From the NCBI GenBank assembly GCA_021613535.1, contig CP075493.1:4340001-4404000 (forward strand): a DNA stretch of 64,000 bases. The letters are read 5' to 3'. Source of the DNA: Adineta vaga. Its lineage: Eukaryota; Rotifera. Shown here piece by piece: positions 33,501 to 43,268 of this stretch; the first letter of the stretch is position 1, and each line of letters starts with the position of its first letter. Made by a program: the position numbers and the translations under genes. Under the pieces are notes generated by a model. The model saw only the letters and a list, made by a program, of their open reading frames with translations, was not told the DNA's origin and made no database searches.

Positions 33501-34919
33501 ATATACCAATGGTCTATACGATCGATACAATGATATTCCATCGCGTGGTCCCTGTAAATCATCGATATTGATTTAATAGGAAAAAAAAAAACCTTCATTC
33601 ATTTTTTTCACAGGGAATAAAACTGCTGTTCGTTTAACTGATCCACATCGGCAACATGACTATATAAATGCCAATGAAATACAAGTAAATTCGAAGAAAA
33701 GAAAAAAGAATCGATTATATAATACAAATGTAGGGAGTCGATAGTCCTCATCAATATATTGCCTGTCAAGGTCCATTGAAGAATACATGTGAAGATTTTT
33801 GGGATATGATTTTTCAATATCAAATAAACAGAATTCTTATGCTAAGCAAATTTCATCAGGTATAGAAAAATTTCTTAGTAATACTAACTGTGGATATTGT
33901 TTTTTTTCTTCTCAAATAGATGAAATGTTATCCATATATTCCTATGGAAAAAAATCAAACGATTAATTTTGGTAAGAATAGAATTGAAGTGAAAAATATT
34001 CAATATGAATTGAATAATCAATTGGAAATTCGTCAATTATCTGTAAAACAAGTAAAAAGAAATATTAAACAATGAATTCAATACAAAAAAAAGAATCATT
34101 ATAACTTTTCTTTGTGCGAAGGGAATGAGAGAATTGCATGTTATTCATTATTGGTTTACAAATTGGTCTGGCTTTGATGTTATCCATAGTCGATCTTTGT
34201 TTGATTTAATTGAAATAGTTAATAGAAATCCAAGTGTACCAATTGCTATTCATTGCAGGTATAAATGAATTTGCAATGCATTTATCAAAGAACGTAAATC
34301 TTTTCGTTCAGTTCGGGTACTGGTCGTACAGGAACTTATATTACGATTGATATTATTATTCATTTATTAAATCAACCAAATATTGATCTATCAAAAATGA
34401 AACTTGATACAATGGGTATTGTTAATCAATTGAAACATGAAAGAATCAATATGGTTCAAACATCGGTATGAAATTCAGTTATAGATCAATATCGTTTGTA
34501 ACAAAATGATATGAACGTTTTTTTTAGGAACAATATTTATTTATTCATCGTTGTATTGAAGATTATCTGAAACGAATACATCGATTAAGTTCTTGTTAGA
34601 TAACTTTTTTTTTGTAGATTGTAAATCTATCCTCTTTTTATTTATTTATTTTCATTTAGTGAAAGGAGAATCAAATATATATGAACAAGTCGAAGATCAA
34701 AACGTTGATTTGAATGTTGAAAGCTATATGAATCTACGTCGTTCAAGAGAAATTTCTTATCAGGAAATACCTGAAATAACTACTGATCAACTTAATCACG
34801 GCTACTATTGTGTTCCAATTGATGAATCTCATCATCCCGAACCATTACCTACGCAACAATCAGAAACAACTCAATCCAAATTCGTAAATAAATGTAACAC
34901 GACTCATACTAATTTCTAA
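30560..34919 (+). CDS. Receptor-type protein tyrosine phosphatase
   Basis: Many exons with introns of about 45-60 bases. The start MYMSRIDLYLWFLSPILFI is a signal peptide. The ectodomain is glycosylation-rich, ending in about two fibronectin III-like modules (VPWKPNIFL...ITIAWSLDE; VPERPTPYEIESK). The membrane helix is AWVAVFPCVAVLIILGLIIW (about 32970-33045). One cytoplasmic PTP domain follows: YDRYNDI, DYINANEIQGV, ACQGPLKNTCEDFWDMIF, and the catalytic loop IAIHCSSGTGRTG with Cys and Arg intact. The WPD loop reads NWSGFD, so the general-acid aspartate is replaced by Gly. One reading ends after HRLSSC at 34599. If a weak GTTCTT donor at 34589 is used, a tail to 34919 is added with YEQV and YMNL. 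Role: dephosphorylation or phosphotyrosine sensing at the plasma membrane. Confidence 0.8.
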
Positions 34920-35331
34920 TACCATCTATAATTAATGTGTTATTATAGATAAAAGAAAAATTCTAAATAATGATCTTTGTATAAACACAGGACATATTTT
35001 CACGACTTGATGGACAATGAAGTATAGATCTAGTGCAATAATTATATTTTTTTTTCTATCAAATCATTGCATTATTTTATTGAAAATTTACTGTTTCTAA
35101 TCATTGAAAGCACGAAAAAATTTTTGATCAGAATTACATTGTCATAAATGAAGTCAAAGAATGTGTCTAAGATACGTTTTATTGAAATTATATTCTTTCC
35201 ATGGTTACAACAGAACAAAAAAAAGTTCGTCAAAACATTTCTTTTTACCGTTCTAACGTGAGAAATGTAAGTTTATGAATGAATATTTTAGGAAGGATAT
35301 GGTTTGCATGTTTGACTTAGGAAGATTGATC
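34920..35331. other. Intergenic region
   Basis: About 410 bases, AT-rich. Nothing recognised. Confidence 0.45.
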
Positions 35332-35529
35332 CTAAATTGAAAAACAATTCTCATTCAGTAAAGCTGTCGAAAATATATTACCGACTGTTGATTGAATGCC
35401 TCTGTCCGTTGTATCTGTTCTTTCAACTATACATTCATTGACTTCTACCGAAGAAGGCCATGACATATCATCATTTTGAACTAAATTACCAGTGACAGAA
35501 TCCATATCTTCTCTCGAGTAAAAGTTCGT
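35332..35529 (-). pseudogene. Orphan terminal exon, unknown gene
   Basis: A minus-strand open stretch bounded by a good acceptor (tttttatattag before 35529) and a TAG at 35332-35334. It reads NFYSREDMDSVTGNLVQNDD, then MSWPSSVEVNECIVERTDTT and an end FSTALLNENCFSI. No upstream exon can be found in the next kilobase, where base composition changes. It may be the surviving last exon of a gene disrupted at 35.5 kb. Function unknown. Confidence 0.3.
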
Positions 35530-36689
35530 CTAATATAAAAAAACAATTTTTATCATATAAATTGAATTCAAATAATTAATACAGTTCTTGCACAGATCTA
35601 CTGGTACATGGCTTTACATTTGCCCCAGGTGACTGCAACTATATGATGTCTTTTGTGAATATGTTCAAGGCTCATCATAGAATAGCACCGGGTGTGGGTG
35701 CATGGATGGACACCTTGGGTGGTTTGGGTGAATGTGAGGTGTAGTATGCATCTGGTTTAGTTTTTTTTAAAATAAATCCCACTCGTATGTGAGGTATCAT
35801 TCGGACCTATACCTAGTTCTATCAAAAAAACTTCTATCACTCAAGGTATTATCGAACAATCATAATTCACTTCAAAAAGCTATAACTTTGCATTTGTATG
35901 TTTCTTTCACACGCTGCTCCATTTGCAATATTTAACAAGGGGGCCAACATTGTTTGTGTGACTCACGTTCTCAAATGAACCGTGAACTGTCTTCTGATAT
36001 GTCAAAAGAGATACATTAATAATTGCAAACTACTGTATATCATCTCACTTTAGGACTGACGAGCTATAGAGTTATACAATTAGTGTAAGAATACACTTCT
36101 TCATTTTACATACCTTTACTTAAATTTGATCAAGAAGAATTGTAATTAAATGTAATGATTGCAATACACAGCACTTTGATATAGAAACTTCCGATTCATC
36201 AATCATCGACTCCGCGTAAAACACCAAACTGTAACACAACGCACTATGGCTCATAATATTCGACACGTTTCCAACACTTCTTTTAGCAAAACGTACTCAG
36301 TACAAATATCAGCTATACTACCTACAATTGTGACACTAACAGCAATTTTAAAAACTATTTAAAACCTTATTCACATATAACATCTTTCCATAAAGAGAAG
36401 AAATACATGTAAATCCACAGTTTTGCTCTACCATATTTAAATGACCCCGATCTACCTCATTCACAATCCTACCGCCCGTGAGATCAACAACAAAACTGTG
36501 GTGTCCCAACAACTTTCCCCCATATTTCGAACGAATTGAAACAGTACATTCCTATACCTCCGAAACATGCACACAAAGAAACATCAACATCCCTATGATC
36601 CTCCATTCTCAACCTCCGAACACTTCCTATGAAATTTATTCTCATATTTCAACCCACAGCGACCAGAGCTATACTTCAATAGTGAACAC
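35530..36689. other. Gene-free left flank of minisatellite, G-poor on the plus strand
   Basis: No gene. From about 36,180 to 36,690 the plus strand is strikingly poor in G and rich in C and A. Just before that, 35,680-35,760 contains a G-rich patch (gtgtgggtgcatggatgg). Stop-free stretches here show no protein signature. Confidence 0.5.
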
Positions 36690-39600
36690 TATCATGCCAT
36701 ATTCGATAGCTCATCAGTCATTCCATTCAAAAACACTCGGTCGAAAGACTAGCAAACTGACAATCCCGTTCCTGATGGTGACTGTGGAATATTCGATAGC
36801 AGACACCAGAGTACATTCAAACACGTGTAGTCGATGTCGTCAAAACCGACCGCTTTGGTCGTGATGTATTGCTGTGTGGTATTTGATAGGCCATCATGGA
36901 GTCCATTCAAGCACGTGTAGTCGATGTCGTCAAAACCGACTGCTTTGGTCGCGATGTATTGCTGTGTGGTATTTGATAGGCCATCATGGAGTACATTCAA
37001 GCACGTGTAGTCGATGTCGTCAAAACCGACTGCTTTGGTCGTGATGTATTGCTGTGTGATATTTGATAGGCCATCGTGGAGTCCATTCAAGCACGTGTAG
37101 TCGATGTCGTCAAAACCGACTGCTTTGGTCGTGATGTATTGCTGTGTGATATTTGATAGGCCATCGTGGAGTCCATTCAAGCACGTGTAGTCGACGACGT
37201 CAAAACCGACTGCTTTGGTCGCGATGTATTGCTGTGTGATATTTGATAGGCCATCATGGAGTCCATTCAAGCACGTGTAGTCGATGTCGTCAAAACCGAC
37301 TGCTTTGGTCGTGATGTATTGCTGTGTGATATTTGATAGCAGACGGTTGAGTACATTCAAACACGTGCAGTCGACGTCGTCAAAAGTGATGGCTTTGGTC
37401 GTGATGTATTGCTGTGTGGTATTTGATAGGCCATCATGGAGTCCATTCAAGCACGTGTAGTCGATGTCGTCAAAACCGACTGCTTTGGTCGTGATGTATT
37501 GCTGTGTGATATTTGATAGGAGACGAATCAGCACATTCAAATACGTGTAGTCGACGACGTCAAAAGTGATGGCTTTGGTCGTGATGTATTGCTGTGTGAT
37601 ATTTGATAGGCCATCGTGGAGTCCATTCAAGCACGTGTAGTCGATGTCGTCAAAACCGACTGCTTTGGTCGTGATGTATTGCTGTGTGATATTTGATAGG
37701 CCATCGTGGAGTCCATTCAAGCACGTGTAGTCGACGACGTCAAAACCGACTGCTTTGGTCGTGATGTATTGCTGTGTGATATTTGATAGGCCATCGTGGA
37801 GTCCATTCAAGCACGTGTAGTCGATGTCGTCAAAACCGACTGCTTTGGTCGTGATGTATTGCTGTGTGATATTTGATAGGCCATCGTGGAGTCCATTCAA
37901 GCACGTGTAGTCGACGACGTCAAAACCGACTGCTTTGGTCGTGATGTATTGCTGTGTGATATTTGATAGGCCATCGTGGAGTCCATTCAAACACGTGTAG
38001 TCGATGTCGTCAAAACCGACTGCTTTGGTCGTGATGTATTGCTGTGTGATATTTGATAGGCCATCGTGGAGTCCATTCAAGCACGTGTAGTCGACGACGT
38101 CAAAACCGACTGCTTTGGTCGTGATGTATTGCTGTGTGATATTTGATAGGCCATCGTGGAGTCCATTCAAACACGTGTAGTCGATGTCGTCAAAACCGAC
38201 TGCTTTGGTCGTGATGTATTGCTGTGTGATATTTGATAGCAGACGGTTGAGTACATTCAAACACGTGCAGTCGACGTCGTCAAAAGTGATGGCTTTGGTC
38301 GTGATGTATTGCTGTGTGGTATTTGATAGGCCATCATGGAGTCCATTCAAGCACGTGTAGTCGATGTCGTCAAAACCGACTGCTTTGGTCGTGATGTATT
38401 GCTGTGTGATATTTGATAGGCCATCGTGGAGTCCATTCAAACACGTGTAGTCGACGACGTCAAAACCGACTGCTTTGGTCGTGATGTATTGCTGTGTGAT
38501 ATTTGATAGCAGACGGTTGAGTACATTCAAACACGTGCAGTCGACGTCGTCAAAAGTGATGGCTTTGGTCGTGATGTATTGCTGTGTGGTATTTGATAAG
38601 TCATCGGGGAGTACATTCCAATACGTGTAGTCGACGTCGTCAAAACCGACTGCTTTGGTCGTGATGTATTGCTGTGTGGTATTTGATAGGCCATCATGGA
38701 GTCCATCCAAGTACGTGTAGTCGACGTCGTCAAAAGTGATGGCTTTGGTCCTGATGGTGACTGTGTAATATTCGATAGGAGACGAATGAGTACATTCAAA
38801 TACCTGTAGTCGACGACGTCAAAACCGACTGCTTTGGTCGCGATGTATTGCTGTGTGATATTTGATAGCAGACGGTTGAGTACATTCAAACACGTGCAGT
38901 CGACGTCGTCAAAAGTGATGGCTTTGGTCGTGATGTATTGCTGTGTGGTATTTGATAAGTCATCGGGGAGTACATTCCAATACGTGTAGTCGACGTCGTC
39001 AAAACCGACTGCTTTGGTCGTGATGTATTGCTGTGTGATATTTGATAGGAGACGAATCAGCACATTCAAATACGTGTAGTCGACGACGTCAAAAGTGATG
39101 GCTTTGGTCGTGATGTATTGCTGTGTGGTATTTGATAAGTCATCGGGGAGTACATTCAAACACGTGTAGTCGACGTCGTCAAAACCGACTGCTTTGGTCG
39201 TGATGTATTGCTGTGTGATATTTGATAGGAGACGAATCAGCAGATTCAAATACGTGTAGTCGACGACGTCAAAAGTGATGGCTTTGGTCGTGATGTATTG
39301 CTGTGTGGTATTTGATAAGTCATCGGGGAGTACATTCAAACACGTGTAGTCGACGTCGTCAAAACCGACTGCTTTGGTCGTGATGTATTGCTGTGCGGTA
39401 TTTGATAGGCCATGTAGGAGTCCATTCTAATGCGTGTAGTCGACGACGTCAAGAATGATGCCTTTAATCGTGATGGTGACTGCGTAATATTCGATAGGAG
39501 ACACTTGAGTACATTCAAATACGTGTAGTCCACGTGGTCAAAAGTGACGGCTTTGTTCCTGATGATAGCTGTGTGGTATTTGATAGACCATGGATGAGTC

Positions 39601-39775
39601 CATTCAAACACGAGTAGTCGACGTCGTCGAAAGTGATCGGTTTGGTCCTGATGGTGACTGTATAATATTCGATAGGAGACGAATCAGTACATTCCAATAC
39701 GTGTAGTCGACATCGTCAAGATTGATTATTTTGGTCCTGATGGTTTGTGTGTAATATTCGATGGATTGGTGCAGA
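36690..39775. repeat. 90-bp minisatellite array, about 34 units
   Basis: Tandem units of 90 bases, head-to-tail. The core reads tcaaaaccgactgctttggt, then cgtgatgtattgctgtgtg and atatttgatagg. Units fall into classes by two linked variable blocks: ccatcgtggagtcc, agacggttgagtac, agacgaatcagcac or catcggggagtac in one, and aaaccgactg or aaagtgatgg in the other. The centre (about 36,850-39,400) is nearly uniform, while both edges are degenerate (36,690-36,850 and 39,400-39,775), as expected for arrays kept alike by unequal exchange. Base composition is visibly less AT-rich than the surroundings. Because 90 is divisible by three, long open frames arise, the longest 36749-38710 on the minus strand with a 30-residue period. 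A one-base slip near 38,750 breaks it. Confidence 0.95.
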
Positions 39776-41562
39776 GTTCATTGGAATATATTCTATGGTT
39801 ATGCTTAAAACGTATTGTTCCAATGATGATGAGAGTCATTTAGTATGCGAATAATTATTTTTTGGATATTTTCCATATATCTTGGTGGATAAGTTTAGAA
39901 AGGAAGTGTACTACTTTGGTTTGAGTGGTTTGTGTTGTTCTGAACGCGTTTTTATTGGTCGTTCAGGTTCATGTAGGATATAATGTTGGGATTTGTGTTA
40001 TCGTCAGATCGATGGATTGTGTGATATGTAGACAAGTCTGGAGGTTTCATGCGACTATGTCGTGCATGGACTTGAGGGAAAGTTATGTCATATTTCGTTA
40101 TGCTTATGCCATGGTTTACGAATGGATTAGAGTCAGAGTATCCTCACCATTTAGTGTAACAGTTTTGCAGTTACTTATGTGGAGTTGACGTGTGGCGTTT
40201 AGATGATATTGGAATAGGTAATCAGAAGAAGCGGTACATTGGATATTTGTTTTCGTTGAAATAGTGCTGAAGAAAATGGTAGAATGACTAGGGAGTTTTT
40301 TGAATAGCTCTTAACGTGATTATAGTCGTATATTTGATGGTCGTATTAATCTAATTACCAATTCTTGTATGACTATTCATTGTATAATATTGGAATAGCT
40401 GAGAGGCAAAGGTTGTAGTCAGTTATCACGTTTACTGTAATTCGTTCGTTAAAGTTTAGTGAGAATAGTGTATGATAAAGTAAAAGAAAATTTTCAAAAA
40501 AAATTTCGTTGCGTACGACGTCACACAGGTGTGTTGTATTATACATCAAAGGAAAGGACCTGCAATATTTGAGTTGTGCTGGATATGATCGCAAAATAGA
40601 AAGTCATTAGAGCTCTTAGTTATTTATCATTAGATCGTGAAAATACCGTACTATCTACCATTTAATCCGTGTTCGAACAGTGATTCCTAGGTGGTAGTAG
40701 AAATCTTTAGTTCTATGAAGTTATTCTGAAAAGATAGAATCTTGTGATAAGAATGATTTGAATCATCGTCTTTTTTTCCAACTTTTATTATTAGAAATTT
40801 ACAAATACCAGTGCAAAAGTCATATCAAAAATAAATCGAAGTATATATATAGACTGATTATGATGAATGATTTCACTTTCTTTTCAATTATAGGTTTTGG
40901 TTAAAGTAAACGGAGCTAATACTCCGTTTACTGTAGCATGGTTGCAAATGAGTATTATGCTTCAATGCATGAAGAATTATTTTTCAGATATGACGTGTCA
41001 TTTAAGTTATTAGTTATATAGAAAGTACCTCCGCCAATCTACGTAATATAAAATATAGAGTTAAATTTTTATCCATGATCACTATCGAAAGCAAAAAAAA
41101 CAATGATTTATTTTTACGATTTGAACCCATACAAATACTTTTGCATAAAATATTTGACAGAATAAAAAAATTATCATTCTTACGGACGATGAAAAAAAGC
41201 ACGCCACTGTTTCATGTTTCGTGGTCAGAACAGGTAATAAACGAGCATTTGTTTTGTCGCTGTCGTGACCTAATTGAAAGAAACGAAAAAAAAACACGTG
41301 TTTCATTCGTCACTATTAATGTATCAACGGTTTATAGATATATTGTTCAGAGCAAATAAATTTATCGAAAAGTAACAATTGATAATTGTTCTCCTCGTAT
41401 ATAATTATATATTCACAGATATAAACTTGTTGACGACACTATCAATTCTATTCATATCTGGCTCATATACGAAGCATATCGTAATTACGCAAGAAAAATG
41501 AAAGAATACGTTCTATAGTCACAATATGTCATTTGTTGTTTTTTGTAACCAAAAGAAGATTC
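39776..41562. other. Gene-free right flank of minisatellite, C-poor on the plus strand
   Basis: No gene supported. From 39,780 to about 40,350 the plus strand is poor in C and rich in G and T, the mirror of the left flank. Beyond about 40,700 the composition returns to ordinary AT-rich spacer. Open stretches at 39,925-40,188 and 41,075-41,359 lack protein-like features. Confidence 0.5.
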
Positions 41563-43262
41563 ATGGTAAATCTCGAAAAACAATCCGATGAAATCTTTGC
41601 ATTAAAATCCATATTTGATAAAAATTTTCATCATTTGGATGAAAATCAATATGAAATTTTAATCGATTTTGATTTACTTACACCATTAACTATTGAATAT
41701 GAAGATCAAACATCAACAATTGAATATTTACCACCATTTAGTCTTCTCATTCATTATCATGATGAATATCCAAGTACTGATCCACCTTCATTTATTCTTT
41801 CATGTTTTTATTTTTCAAAATATAAGTTACGAAAACTTTGTCAAAAATTAGATCATTATCAATTCATTCCAGAAGAAGTATGTGTCTATGATTGGATCGA
41901 TTTAATAAAACTTGAAATTAATAATAAACTCATCTTGCAAAACAATGAAGATGATGATGATGATAATGATGATGATCCACGAGCAATCAATGGTTATACC
42001 AATGAAACTGTTGGGAAAATTTTTCAATATTTAATTCATTACAATTCGGAACAATTTCATAAACGAATTCAAATCTGTTTAATATGTAATAATAGTATTC
42101 GAGGTGTTGATTGTATTCGTCTTGAACGTTGTCAACATTTTTATTGTCAATTATGTTTACAAAATTATGTTCAAATGACATTGAATAACGGACAATTTGG
42201 TGAACAAATTCATTGTCCACAAAATCAATGTCAACGAGCATTACTTCCAACGGAAATTCAACGAATTCTTCAGAATGATCAATTATATGAACGATATGAA
42301 CGAATAACATTACAACATAGTCTTGAATCAATGGATGATATTATTTGGTGTCCTCGGTAAAACAAATATATTATCTAGTTTTTATTTTCTTCTCTATTTA
42401 GATGTCAATCTCCTGTATTGATAGATAAAAGTAACGATAATCTAACCATGTGTGATCAATGTCGTTATATATTTTGTAAAAAATGTAAACAAATATTTCA
42501 TTCTCAAACGATATGTCCAAAAGATTATCTTCGTCAACAATTAGAACATGTAAGTTTATCGATGAACGATATGAATTTTACACAAGGATTGCAACGAAAA
42601 CAAGAACTTGGCCGTGAACATACTCTAGCTACACTTGCTAAAATCGATCGAAAGAATCGAGCTTTAATTGAAGAAAATCTTGCTACACAAAAATATCAAC
42701 AAATTATAATGAAACAATCGGATCAACACGCTTTATTAGAAGAAATATTAAATGCTGAACGAATAGAATTATTGAATACTCAACCTTGTCCACGATGTCA
42801 CGTACAGATAGAAAAGAATGGTGGTTGTTCACATATGCATTGTTCACGATGTAAACATGATTTTACCTGGGATACAAGAGTTGCGCCTGTAACTTCGCGA
42901 AATATTTCATTATTGTATAAATATATTCGAAAATCTGAACAGATCGACTCGCTTCAAGGAGAATTGAATCAAACTCAAAACACAGGTTAGATTGAAGATG
43001 GACAATAGATGAAATACATTTTTATCTTTTAGAAAATGGAAGAATTTCAATCGATAATCGATCAGCTATGGGTTCTGCTATTATCAATAGAGTGAAACAA
43101 TGTCCAACTAGATCATGTAAAAAATTTGCTGTTAAAGCAAATCAAGATAATTGGATCATTTGTAGTGGATGTAGAAGACAATTCTGTTTTTTATGTGGAT
43201 ATCGAATCTTGGTTCACAACATTTTGACAAAAAATGTCAACGATATACATCTCTTTGAATAA
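41563..43262 (+). CDS. RNF14-like RWD-RBR E3 ubiquitin ligase
   Basis: Three exons, 41563-42356, 42402-42985 and 43033-43262, totalling 1608 bases and 535 residues. An N-terminal RWD domain (about 1-125; [18 protein letters not shown] ... [14 protein letters not shown]) is followed by an acidic spacer. RING1 starts [13 protein letters not shown], the IBR runs from WCPRCQSP to [14 protein letters not shown], and RING2 is [19 protein letters not shown] with the catalytic Cys in NGGC. This order is that of RNF14. An additional zinc module ([11 protein letters not shown] ... [13 protein letters not shown]) comes after RING2. The last 15 codons look out of frame: one frame over reads [15 protein letters not shown], giving the expected His/Cys pair. 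The enzyme passes ubiquitin through a Cys thioester. Its stop is 7 bases from the convergent neighbour's stop. Confidence 0.85.
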
Positions 43263-43268
43263 ATTTCA

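Noticed and set aside
35680-35760. G-rich patch as telomeric repeat
   Set aside because: It contains gtgtggg once and other G-rich words but no tandem hexamer run.
36478-36864. Plus-strand 128-codon frame left of the array
   Set aside because: It arises from the G-poor composition (few stops) and runs into the repeat; no protein signature.
36749-38710. A 653-residue repeat protein as a firm gene
   Set aside because: The frame is a by-product of a period divisible by three, breaks near 38,750 and lacks start context. Kept only as a question.
36690-39775. CRISPR-like direct repeats
   Set aside because: Units abut with no unique spacers, the period is 90 bases and units vary internally; this is a minisatellite in a eukaryotic context.
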